Assembly (NCBI GenBank): GCA_031270785.1
Contig: JAISWM010000083.1
Coordinates: 1-23,210, forward strand
Length of the DNA stretch: 23,210 nucleotides
Reading direction: 5' to 3'
Source of the DNA: Oscillospiraceae bacterium
GTDB taxonomy: Bacteria; Bacillota; Clostridia; Oscillospirales; Acutalibacteraceae
The notes under the pieces are model-generated. The model made no database searches. It was not told the DNA's origin and saw nothing but the letters and a program-made list of their open reading frames with translations. The position numbers were made by a program, and so were the translations under genes. Below, piece by piece: positions 16,079 through 22,985 of this stretch. Position 1 is the first letter of the stretch. Each line of letters begins with the position of its first letter.

Positions 16079-16651
16079 TTAATGTCTATTCAACATACTC
16101 AACATACTCATATTCACGCCTACCAAGCCCCGCAACACACGATTAGCACCTACACTTTCAACCTCAGTAGCAATTGAGCCAGTTATTGCATTAACATTTT
16201 CTGCGATGTCAGCTACATTATATGCCCCTCTTGCTGTATTGCTTGCAATATTAACCACCGAATCTTTTGTCTCTGCCAATATATCCTTAACGTGTTGCGT
16301 TGCCCCAGCTGTATTGCTTGCAATATTAACCAACGGATCTTCTGCCCTTGCCAGTATAGCATTAACGTGTTGCGTTGCCCCGGCTATATTGCTTGCAACA
16401 TTAACCAACGGATCTTCTGCCCTTGCCAGTATAGCATTAACGTGTTGCGTTGCCCCGGCTGTATTGCGTGCAATATTAACCAGCGGTTCTTCTGCCCTTG
16501 CCAGTATACCCTTAAATTGTTGCATTGTATTATTAGCTGTATTGCAAAACTTTGCGCCTTCCCTCAAAAAAAGCGCACACGCGATGCTAACAGCAACCAT
16601 ACATGCCGTCTGAATACCTGCAATAATTGGTGGTGTTCCTTTTTGTGGCAT
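16079..16651 (-). CDS. Membrane-anchored protein with four 25-residue repeats
   Basis: I do not recognise the family. Of 190 residues, about 9-29 form one hydrophobic segment (PPIIAGIQTACMVAVSIACA). Four consecutive 25-residue repeats follow at about 49-73, 74-98, 99-123 and 124-148, with unit ILARAEDPLVNIASNTAG plus ATQHVNA. The last unit is the most diverged. The repeats look amphipathic and helical and probably form a rod or coiled coil. The DNA repeats are 75 bp and nearly identical (16208-16507), so copy number could change by slippage. ATG 16651 is chosen because GGGAGG is 9 bases upstream, and the in-frame ATG at 16660 would touch that site. It has its own promoter and terminator. It neighbours the RING genes and may be an accessory surface or secreted protein. 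Confidence 0.82.
   Translation of the reverse strand: MPQKGTPPIIAGIQTACMVAVSIACALFLREGAKFCNTANNTMQQFKGILARAEEPLVNIARNTAGATQHVNAILARAEDPLVNVASNIAGATQHVNAILARAEDPLVNIASNTAGATQHVKDILAETKDSVVNIASNTARGAYNVADIAENVNAITGSIATEVESVGANRVLRGLVGVNMSMLSMLNRH
16208..16507 (-). repeat. Four in-frame 75-bp tandem repeats inside a gene
   Basis: The 75-bp unit encodes 25 residues. The middle copies are nearly identical at DNA level (shared agtatagcattaacgtgttg), while the copy nearest the stop has drifted. In-frame length preserves the protein if copies are gained or lost. Confidence 0.9.
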
Positions 16652-16688
16652 ACTTATCATCCTCCCTTTCCTTTTATTGATTAATTAT

Positions 16689-16717
16689 ATTATAATACAT
16701 GATTAATAACATATCAA
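16689..16717 (-). promoter_or_regulatory. Promoter for the 25-residue-repeat gene
   Basis: Read on the minus strand, TTGATA (16712-16717) is followed after exactly 17 bases by TATAAT (16689-16694). This is a near-consensus housekeeping promoter about 38 bases upstream of the ATG at 16651. It is the clearest promoter in the window. Confidence 0.75.
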
Positions 16718-16746
16718 GGCTTTTATGCAAAAAATTTTAAAAGCAT

Positions 16747-16993
16747 ACCGTAATTGGGTTGTGTCTCAAAATAGTTGAAATTTCTTCTTTCACCCCCGCC
16801 TATGGCGGGGGGAGATGAAAAATATTATCAATTAATTCGGACCGCCACCAGATTTTGACGCAAAGCCATTTTTTAAGTGATGCATTTTTCGGTTGTGTCT
16901 CAAAATAGTTGAAATTTCTTCTTTCGCCCCCGCCTATGGCGGGGGGAGATGAAAAATATTATCAATTAATTCGAACCACTACCCGTAATTGAG
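16747..16993. repeat. Two directly repeated family A elements around an F fragment
   Basis: Near-identical A elements at about 16756-16850 and 16894-16982 flank an F fragment (aaagccattttttaagtgat). The whole block lies between direct repeats ccgtaattg (16748-16756 and about 16982-16990). This suggests that the composite, or an original F/A element, inserted once with a 9-bp duplication. Confidence 0.75.
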
Positions 16994-17008
16994 GTTTTGC
17001 TCCCCGCC

Positions 17009-17095
17009 TAATACTAATTTCAATTATAAATATCAGTTTGTATCTGTTACTTTTCCTGCCAGCGGGGAAAGTAATTTTACCACATATCAGATTTT
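17009..17095. repeat. Family G element, copy 1
   Basis: The sequence tactaatttcaattataaat followed by a hairpin with tacttttcc and ggggaaagta arms recurs at about 18610-18695. The family differs in its arms from A-F. The rest of the gap up to 17223 holds another weaker hairpin (ctttcc ... ggaaag near 17188-17216) and no gene that I can support. Confidence 0.65.
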
Positions 17096-17223
17096 TAATT
17101 AAAAATAATATAAAGCAGCGGAAGTAATGTGTACAAACCGATATTTTATAGCCATTGTTATTGAAAAAAGTCAATTTATTATTGCGATCTTTCCCAAATC
17201 GGCAACGGCGGAAAGAGCAGCAC

Positions 17224-17523
17224 CTAGATGTAGAAAAATGGATGTCTGCACATTGGGCACCTTGGAATTCTCCCATGTTGGCAGCAAGTTCTGACCCATT
17301 CAACGATACACACTTTGTGAAACTTATGATGGCACGGTAGTTCCAGGTACCCTTGAGGCATTCCTTCCTCATAGCATATTGTGCACATCTCTTCACAAGG
17401 AGTATTGTGGTATGCGGGAAAGTATAGTTGTTTTAGGCGCGGATACATTCCAACAAAAAACGACATACCAAAAATTAGCATTGCGGTAGGACCCAAAAAA
17501 CGATAAGTATTTTTATTTAACAC
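17224..17523 (-). CDS. Membrane-anchored single RING-H2 finger protein
   Basis: Of 99 residues, about 9-26 (FLGPTAMLIFGMSFFVGM) form a membrane segment, and the C-terminal half is a complete RING-H2 finger. Ligands are Cys47, Cys50, Cys64, His66, His69, Cys72, Cys89 and Cys92, with spacing C-x2-C-x13-C-x1-H-x2-H-x2-C-x16-C-x2-C. Family features beyond zinc binding are also present: Ile49 in CxIC and Trp76 four residues after the sixth ligand, both at E2-contact positions, and Arg93 right after the last Cys at the linchpin position. Eukaryotic RING-H2 proteins of this form are ubiquitin E3 ligases. The start is GTG 17523 with GGGG 9 bases upstream, and TATAAT lies at 17543-17548. It is a tandem paralogue of the gene at 17768-18250. 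Ligase activity and export are inference. Confidence 0.85.
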   Translation of the reverse strand: MLNKNTYRFLGPTAMLIFGMSFFVGMYPRLKQLYFPAYHNTPCEEMCTICYEEGMPQGYLELPCHHKFHKVCIVEWVRTCCQHGRIPRCPMCRHPFFYI

Positions 17524-17613
17524 AATTGTCGTCCCCTTTATTATTATATGGATTTATAGAAAAACCATTTGAAAACATAATATTGTTTTTACTTTAAAAT
17601 GTTTTTGGCATAC

Positions 17614-17730
17614 TATAGCTGTTTCGTTTGAAAAGCATCTAATTTTTATAACTTTCTCCCGGCCGTCGGCCGGGAGAAAGTACACGGATAAATTTACTTT
17701 TGATGGCTGTTTTAAATCGTAACAGCTATA
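17614..17730. repeat. Family C element upstream of the single-RING gene (reverse orientation)
   Basis: This 117-bp element starts tatagctgtttcgtttgaaa and ends taaatcgtaacagctata, with a central hairpin cccggccgtcggccggg (about 17659-17675). The preceding ttttactttaaaatgttttt and ggcatac also precede the C element at 18342, but there the element is in the opposite orientation. From 17731 to 17767 a family D fragment leads to the stop of the two-RING gene. Confidence 0.85.
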
Positions 17731-17767
17731 GTAAAAAATTAGACATTTTTCAAGTGTCACAGCTATA

Positions 17768-18250
17768 TTATTCTCGATAGAAAAATGGCAGTCCGCACAC
17801 TGGGCACCCTGGAGTTATACCCCCTCGGTAGCAATTTCTGGCCCATCCAGTGATACATTCTTTGCAGCACTTATGTGTATGATGGCATGGTAGTTCCACA
17901 TACCCTTGAGGCATTCCTTCCTCATAGCATATTGGGCACATCTCTTCACAAGGAGTATTGTGGTATACTGGAAGGTGATGATTGCACACTGGGCACTCTG
18001 GAGTTCTATGCTCTCGGCGGCAAAAGATCTCCCATGCAGTGGTACATTCTTGGCAGAAATTATGATGGCATGGCAGACTCAGATGCCCTTGAAGCAGTTT
18101 TTTCGCATTATGGCATATTGGGCACACCTCATCACAAGGAGTATTGTGGTGTACTGGAGTGCGGTGCAAGCGCATTCCAACAAAAAACGATATGCCCAAA
18201 ATTAGCATTGCGGTAGGACCCAAAAAACGATAAATATCTTTATTTAACAT
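17768..18250 (-). CDS. Membrane-anchored protein with two tandem RING fingers
   Basis: The 160-residue protein has the same N-terminus as its neighbour (MLNK, then YRFLGPTAMLILG, membrane segment about 9-26) followed by two RING fingers. RING1 ligands are Cys43, Cys46, Cys61, His63, Cys66, Cys69, Cys86 and Cys89. RING2 ligands are Cys105, Cys108, Cys122, His126, Cys129, Cys132, Cys149 and Cys152. Both are C3HC4 types with CPIC, CPVC and a Trp (73, 136) at the E2-contact position. The linchpin position holds Asn90 and Gly153 instead of Arg, which may weaken catalysis. Each finger is preceded by HNTPC, so the two arose by internal duplication. ATG 18250 is preferred over 18259 because AAAGGA is properly spaced and it matches the paralogue's start. 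Domain assignment is firm, while an E3 effector role is inference. Confidence 0.87.
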   Translation of the reverse strand: MLNKDIYRFLGPTAMLILGISFFVGMRLHRTPVHHNTPCDEVCPICHNAKKLLQGHLSLPCHHNFCQECTTAWEIFCRREHRTPECPVCNHHLPVYHNTPCEEMCPICYEEGMPQGYVELPCHHTHKCCKECITGWARNCYRGGITPGCPVCGLPFFYRE

Positions 18251-18269
18251 AATTGTCATTTCCTTTAAT

Positions 18270-18275
18270 ATTATA
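18270..18275 (-). promoter_or_regulatory. -10 box upstream of the two-RING gene
   Basis: TATAAT on the minus strand lies 20 bases before the ATG, and the same box sits in the matching place at 17543-17548 for the single-RING gene. I see no good -35 in either. The region further upstream is repeat sequence starting near 18290. Confidence 0.4.
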
Positions 18276-18341
18276 TTGATTTATAGAAAAAACCATTTGA
18301 AAACGCGGTATTATTTTTACTTTAAAAAATTTTTGGCATAC

Positions 18342-18458
18342 TATAGCTGTTACGATTTAAAACAACCCTCAAAAATAAATTTATCCGTGTACTTTCTCCC
18401 AGCCGACGGCTGGGAGAAAGTTATAAAAATCAGACGCTTTTCAAACGGAACAGCTATA
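18342..18458. repeat. Family C element upstream of the two-RING gene (forward orientation)
   Basis: This 117-bp element starts tatagctgttacgatttaaa and ends acggaacagctata, with hairpin cccagccgacggctggg (about 18398-18414). A partial family B arm (about 18290-18330) lies between it and the gene, as in the other RING locus. Confidence 0.85.
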
Positions 18459-18609
18459 TTTAAAATTTTGAATTTTAAAATTCTCGGTATCCCCGCAACG
18501 AGCAAAGATAGCGCAAAAATAAAATCTGCAATTTCAATTTAACATATACACTATAGATTATATCACAAAATTGATTTTTTGTAAAGGTAAAATTAATAAT
18601 TGTTCTTTA
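18459..18609. other. AT-rich spacer with no gene seen
   Basis: The stretch contains a small palindrome (aaaattttgaattttaaaat, about 18462-18481) and an AT-rich run. No open frame with a start signal or family match is visible. Confidence 0.5.
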
Positions 18610-18850
18610 TACTAATTTCAATTATAAATATCACTTTGTATCTGTTACTTTCCACACGAGCCTGCGGGGAAAGTAATTTAACCGTATATCAGAATTTTAG
18701 CAACCATGCCCCGCTTACCTGCGGAGCAATGACTTACTTACATGACTCTTTTCAAATGAAACAGCTATAACTCCCCCACCTCACTCCACCTATGTAGGGG
18801 AGAAAACACACGAAAAAATTTGCTTTTTCAAGGGAGCATTTATTTATTGC
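18610..18850. repeat. Family G copy 2 followed by decayed palindromic elements
   Basis: Family G (about 18610-18695) matches 17009-17095. It is followed by a hairpin element (about 18705-18768) ending in atgaaacagctata, with an arm resembling 7508-7524. A D-like right half follows (about 18769-18840). These look older and more diverged than the copies near the ruv genes. Confidence 0.6.
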
Positions 18851-18938
18851 ATTAATTTTTTATATTGATTATAATAATTGGGAATCTATAGTGTTATTAA
18901 CACACAACAAACTTGAAATTGTGAGTTTTGTTTTTCCG

Positions 18939-18962
18939 TCATCCTCGCCTAAGCGAGGATGA
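18939..18962. repeat. Short perfect hairpin
   Basis: The sequence tcatcctcgc, loop ctaa, gcgaggatga is a perfect 10-bp stem. It lacks the arms of families A-G. It could act as a terminator or be a separate small palindromic repeat family. Only one copy is in the window. Confidence 0.6.
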
Positions 18963-18992
18963 TAAGGACTTTAAAATCCGAAACTTGGGGCA

Positions 18993-19085
18993 TATAATAA
19001 AAACCTTTTTAAACAGTAACATTTTTGTTCTTTCCCCCCCACAAGTCGGCTGGGGGAAGAAACGTAAATAATACCACAATAAGTA
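18993..19085. repeat. Family B element upstream of the secreted low-complexity protein gene
   Basis: It has the reversed B arms taataaaaacctttttaaac and gaaacgtaaataataccaca, with a hairpin at about 19035-19057. The right terminus is incomplete. It ends some 40 bp before the ATG at 19123, so promoter sequence for that gene would overlap it. Confidence 0.7.
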
Positions 19086-19122
19086 TGGTGTATTTACTCT
19101 GAGTTCTATTTTGGGGATTTGT

Positions 19123-19743
19123 ATGAAAAAATTTTTTTTAAAATTAATAATATGCAACTTGATTTTGTGTTTTGGGATGGCACTATTGTCCGGCGTTCGC
19201 AATTGCTATGCCGTGCGTGATGATAATCCCGGTATTTCTGAAAACAATCCGGGAAATGTAACCGGCGATGCGGAAAGTAATGATTTTAAAGTACCGGACG
19301 CTGTAAATGATAATAATAATGACAATAAAATTGACGCTAATGAAAATCACTTAGATACACCAAAAAAAACCGGTAATTTAGAATCAGACCATCAAAACGC
19401 CAAGAAACCGGAGGAAAATGCGGAGACCGCAGCAGTTAAACCCGCAAAAAAGAAAACAGATTCTCCAAAAACACAAAATGAAAAAGAAAACACTCAGCAG
19501 GCTTTACTGCCGGAAATTTCTTTTGAAGATCTTGATTTGAACCGTAGTGAAAAAACAGAAAATTTAAAACAGAAAGACGGCAGCGGCAAAATGTTAAAAG
19601 GAGCGATATCTTGGGTATTAATACTTTCAGGTATTGCGCTTATAATATTCGTAGTAGCGGATAATAGAAAAATTCCGGGTGATGCCGATATTAAAATGCG
19701 TAATAAACACAGCGCCAAACCTAAAAGAAAAAAGTATAGCTAA
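19123..19743 (+). CDS. Secreted low-complexity protein with C-terminal membrane segment
   Basis: I do not recognise the family. MKKFFLKLIICNLILCFGMA is a signal-peptide-like start. It is followed by about 120 residues rich in Asn, Asp, Glu, Lys and Pro (NDNNNDNK, KPAKKKTDSPK) with no predicted fold. A hydrophobic segment near residues 158-178 (ISWVLILSGIALIIFVVA) and a very basic tail (KHSAKPKRKKYS) follow. This layout gives an extracellular disordered region held by one C-terminal anchor with a cytoplasmic basic tail. There is no LPXTG motif. ATG 19123 has GGGGAT upstream, and the frame is open back to 19111. The gene is monocistronic on the plus strand. Confidence 0.78.
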   Translation: MKKFFLKLIICNLILCFGMALLSGVRNCYAVRDDNPGISENNPGNVTGDAESNDFKVPDAVNDNNNDNKIDANENHLDTPKKTGNLESDHQNAKKPEENAETAAVKPAKKKTDSPKTQNEKENTQQALLPEISFEDLDLNRSEKTENLKQKDGSGKMLKGAISWVLILSGIALIIFVVADNRKIPGDADIKMRNKHSAKPKRKKYS

Positions 19744-19937
19744 TATCTTTGAAAAATGTCTAATTTTTTTATAACTTTTTTCATTGTTGGCAGGAAAAAG
19801 ACCATGTTTCAAAATAATTTTAACTTCTTCTTTCTACCTCGCATTCTAACAAGTGGAAAAGATATCATCAACTGATTAAGCTCATAACCGAAAGAGTACA
19901 TAAACGGGTTTATCATTTTCAAAAGCAATAGCTATAT
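19744..19937. repeat. Decayed repeat region
   Basis: D-like (ctttgaaaaatgtctaattt) and A-like (accatgtttcaaaataattt, then gatatcatcaactgattaag) arms are recognisable without a good GC hairpin. These appear to be old copies. No gene is seen. Confidence 0.55.
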
Positions 19938-20242
19938 TATAGCAAAAACTATTTAAAAACGTGGTGTTATTTACGTTCCCCCCCGCTGAATGCGGGGGGA
20001 AAGAACAAAAATGTTACTGTTTGAAAAAGGTTTTTACTATAACAAAAGCCATTTAAAAATGTGGTGTTATTTACGTTTTCCCCCCCGCTGAATGCGGTGG
20101 AAAGAACAAAAATGTTACGTTTGAAAAAAGTTTTTACTATAACAAAAGCCATTTAAAAACGTGGTGTTATTTACGTTTTCCCCTCCGCCGAATGCGGGGG
20201 AAAGATCAAAAAATGCTACTGTTTCAAAAGGCTTTTACCATA
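19938..20242. repeat. Three tandem family B elements directly upstream of murC
   Basis: Copies at about 19938-20041, 20038-20141 and 20138-20242 share their TATA junctions and repeat with a period of about 100 bp. Each has aaaaacgtggtgttatttac or a close variant, a hairpin (cgctgaatgcggg type) and a gtttttactata end. They end about 30 bp before the murC start, so they form its leader and may contain its promoter or an attenuator-like set of hairpins. Confidence 0.85.
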
Positions 20243-20271
20243 TAAAAATAGTTCAAGGGAGGGGGGAACTT

Positions 20272-21696
20272 TTGGAACGTATTGATAAATTAAGAAGTAT
20301 TTTAAGCAGCAAAGGAAAGACGATCCATTTTGTGGGTATAGGTGGTTCGGGGATGTTTCCGATTGCTAAAATCATTAATTCTCAAGGATTTAAAGTTACC
20401 GGATCAGATATTTATGAATCAGATACGCTCGGTAAAATAAGAGAATTAGGCATAGATGTAGCACTGGACCATAAACCGGAAAATATAAAAAATTGTGACG
20501 CTTTAGTGTATTCCGCTGCCATAAAAACTTCTAACCCCGAAATTGCCGAAGCTCAAAGCAGAAATATTCCTGTTATTGAAAGGTGTGAACTCTTAGGATT
20601 AATATCAGAAAAGTACGATAATTTCATTGGGGTATCCGGAACTCACGGAAAAACTACAACTACTTCTATAATCACTCATATATTACTGGACGCTAATAAA
20701 AATCCCAGTGCTATAATTGGCGGTACGCTTAAAAAGTTGAATGGAAACAGCTGTGAAGGCAGCTCTGACATATTCGTGTGCGAAGCGTGCGAGTATGTGG
20801 ACAGTTTTTTACAGCTTTACCCGAAATTCACCGTAATTCTTAACCTGGAAGCCGACCATTTAGATTATTTTAAAACCTTTGAAAATATGAAAAAATCATT
20901 TAAAAAATTTGCTTTCCAAACTAAAGACACAATCATATATAACGGCGATGATTCAAATATTATAGAAATTTTAAATGACATAGATAAAAATAAAATATCA
21001 TTTGGGTTTTCCGAAAACAATGATTATGTCACTGAGAACATTTTGATGGATAAGAACGGTTCCACAACTTTTGATCTGACATTAAACGGCAAATTATTGG
21101 GAAAGATAAGCCTAAATATTCCCGGTAAGCATAATATATATAACGCAGTTGCGGGGATAATTGTATGTTTAAATCTGGGAGTTGAATTTGAAGATATAAA
21201 ACGCCACATTTTAGGGTTTAAAGGCGCGCATAGGAGGTTTGAAATTTTAGGAAATCCCGGCGGAATTTTAATTGTAGACGATTTTGCTCATCACCCAACG
21301 GAAATAAAATCTACTTTAGTAACTGCAAAAAATATGAAATTTAATAAAATTTGGGCAATTTTTCAGCCCCATACATATTCCAGAACATTTATGTTTTTAG
21401 ATGATTTTGCAAAGGCCCTTTCAATAGCTGATGAGGTTATATTAACAGAGATTTTGCCGGTAAGAGAAACAAATATATATGATATTTACTCGAAAGATTT
21501 GGCTGCAAAAATGCGAAACTGCATTTGCATCGATGATTTTGATAAGATAGCTGAATTTATATTAAATAATGCCCGAAAAGGAGATATAGTTATTACTATG
21601 GGAGGAGGAAATATTTATAAATGCGCAAACATAATATTAGGCAAACTAACTGCTGTTTCTTTTGAAAAACGCCATATGAGTAAGTGCCCATTGTAG
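20272..21696 (+). CDS. murC: UDP-N-acetylmuramate--L-alanine ligase
   Basis: MurC adds L-alanine to UDP-MurNAc, the first amino-acid step of the peptidoglycan stem peptide. The 474-residue protein has the N-terminal nucleotide-sugar motif HFVGIGGSGM, the ATP-binding GTHGKTTTTSI, the acidic ligase motif CEACEYVDSFL, NLEADHLDYF and the C-terminal DDFAHHPTEIKSTL and FQPHTYSRT. I place the start at TTG 20272 because GGGAGGGGGG lies 5 bases upstream. The frame stays open back to 20161, but that part is family B repeat sequence. A C-terminal stretch after GDIVITMGGGNIYK is slightly unusual (FEKRHMSKCPL). It is a single gene and not in an mra cluster. Confidence 0.95.
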   Translation: MERIDKLRSILSSKGKTIHFVGIGGSGMFPIAKIINSQGFKVTGSDIYESDTLGKIRELGIDVALDHKPENIKNCDALVYSAAIKTSNPEIAEAQSRNIPVIERCELLGLISEKYDNFIGVSGTHGKTTTTSIITHILLDANKNPSAIIGGTLKKLNGNSCEGSSDIFVCEACEYVDSFLQLYPKFTVILNLEADHLDYFKTFENMKKSFKKFAFQTKDTIIYNGDDSNIIEILNDIDKNKISFGFSENNDYVTENILMDKNGSTTFDLTLNGKLLGKISLNIPGKHNIYNAVAGIIVCLNLGVEFEDIKRHILGFKGAHRRFEILGNPGGILIVDDFAHHPTEIKSTLVTAKNMKFNKIWAIFQPHTYSRTFMFLDDFAKALSIADEVILTEILPVRETNIYDIYSKDLAAKMRNCICIDDFDKIAEFILNNARKGDIVITMGGGNIYKCANIILGKLTAVSFEKRHMSKCPL

Positions 21697-21730
21697 CTCC
21701 GGTAAGCGTAGCGATGGTTGTTGAAGCTTG

Positions 21731-22310
21731 GTTGTGGGTCAAATCAGTTGATAATATCTTTTCCCCCGCCTTCGGCGGTGGGTAGGAAGAAGAAGTTTCA
21801 GCTATTTTGAGACATAACCTGAAATTTAGATTTTTTTCAGGTGTAACAGCTGTAGTAAAAATTTTTTTAAACAGTAACATTTTTGTTCTTTCTCCTCACC
21901 GAAGGCAGGGAGAGACAGCACTAACAAATTTACTTTTTTCAAATGCCGCGGCTATAAGCAGGGGGAAAAACAAGAATGTCATGTTTTATAGCTAACATCC
22001 TTGAAAAATGTCTGATTTTTTACCACTTTCTCCCCGCGGATGGCGGGGAGAAAAAAGAAGTTTCAAGGTTGAATTTGCAAAATAATAAAAATAAAATTAG
22101 CTGTAATGCGTACATCTTTTAAAATATTACAATTAGTAACGAAATTAAATTACCGTGGCTATAAGCAGAAGGAAAAACAAGAATGTCATGTTTTATAGCT
22201 AACACCTTTGAAAAATGCCTGATTTTTTGCCACTTTCTCCCCCGCGAACCTGCGGGGAAAGACAGCACTAACAAATTTACTTTTTTCAAATGCCGCGGCT
22301 ATAAAAGGTT
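21731..22310. repeat. Run of A, B/D chimera and two D elements between murC and ricT
   Basis: A family A element (about 21731-21820) is followed by a chimera with a B left arm and D right arm that switch at the hairpin (about 21853-21956). A D left half with hairpin follows (about 22000-22075), then AT-rich DNA, then a complete D element (22194-22303). About 80 bp (ctataagcag to the hairpin) occurs twice, near 21951 and 22158, 207 bp apart. No gene is visible in 21697-22346. Confidence 0.75.
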
Positions 22311-22346
22311 TTTACTATAATCTATAAAATTGGGGAGATAAGCTTA

Positions 22347-22985
22347 GTGGGATGTTTAATTGGTGTAAGATTCAAGCGAGTAGGGAAAATATACTATTTT
22401 TTTTCTAGGACTAATAATATTGCGGCGCCAGATTTAGTAATTTGCAAAACACCCGGCGGCGTTGAATGTGGGCGAGTGGTATTAGTCAAAGCAAATTTAA
22501 AAAGAGAAGACATTTTAAATAGTAATGGAAATGTCATATTAAGAAAAGCGTCCACGGAAGATATAGAAAAATTAGAAAAAATAAAAAGCAAACAAAAATG
22601 GGCATGCAGTGTTTTTAAAGATAAAATTTTTGAGTATAAATTAGATATGAAATTGGTAGAAGCATATTGTTTTTTTGATGAAAGTAAGATTATTTTATAT
22701 TTTACAGCAGATAAAAGGGTAGATTTTAGGAATCTTGTTAAAGATTTAGCGAAAATATTTAAAACTCGAACAGAGCTTGTACAGATGGGTGTGAGAGATG
22801 AAGCAAAAATATTAGGTGGAATAGGGATTTGTGGTATGCCGGTGTGTTGCGCTACTTTTTTAGATGATTTTAAGGCTGTGTCAATAAAGATGGCAAAACA
22901 TCAGGGGATATCTCTGAATCCCAGCAAAATTTCCGGCACTTGCGGAAGATTAATGTGTTGCTTGCGTTATGAAGAGGAACTATAG
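22347..22985 (+). CDS. ricT: PSP1-domain protein RicT (YaaT), short form
   Basis: RicT/YaaT works with RicA and RicF in an Fe-S-containing complex that affects RNase Y action, and through it competence, biofilm and sporulation in Bacillus. The 212-residue protein has the PSP1 region with GVRFKRVGKIYYF, VRDEAKILGGIGICGMPVCCATF and the C-terminal CGRLMCCLRYEEEL, including the conserved cysteines. Typical homologues are longer (about 260-290 residues), and this one stops right after the RYE motif. The TAG stop lies at CTATAG, where a decayed family A repeat starts, so the tail may have been lost by insertion. The start is GTG 22347 with GGGGAG 9 bases upstream. TATAAT at 22316-22321 may be a -10 box. 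It need not mean the organism sporulates. Confidence 0.9.
   Translation: MGCLIGVRFKRVGKIYYFFSRTNNIAAPDLVICKTPGGVECGRVVLVKANLKREDILNSNGNVILRKASTEDIEKLEKIKSKQKWACSVFKDKIFEYKLDMKLVEAYCFFDESKIILYFTADKRVDFRNLVKDLAKIFKTRTELVQMGVRDEAKILGGIGICGMPVCCATFLDDFKAVSIKMAKHQGISLNPSKISGTCGRLMCCLRYEEEL

Noticed and set aside
16206..16684. Long plus-strand frames opposite the 25-residue-repeat gene
   Set aside because: They are shadows of the 75-bp repeats. The minus frame has the promoter, ribosome-binding site and membrane segment.
17875..18216. Plus-strand frames opposite the two-RING gene
   Set aside because: They are antisense shadows with repeated composition that follows the RING duplication. The minus-strand frame has the coherent domains and ribosome-binding site.
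18939..19202. 87-residue minus-strand frame
   Set aside because: It overlaps a family B element and the start of the plus-strand secreted protein, and its sequence is repeat-derived.
774..22310. CRISPR array as an explanation for the regularly recurring repeats
   Set aside because: The repeats are palindromic elements of 85-120 bp scattered in both orientations in gaps, with no short direct repeats and unique spacers and no cas genes.
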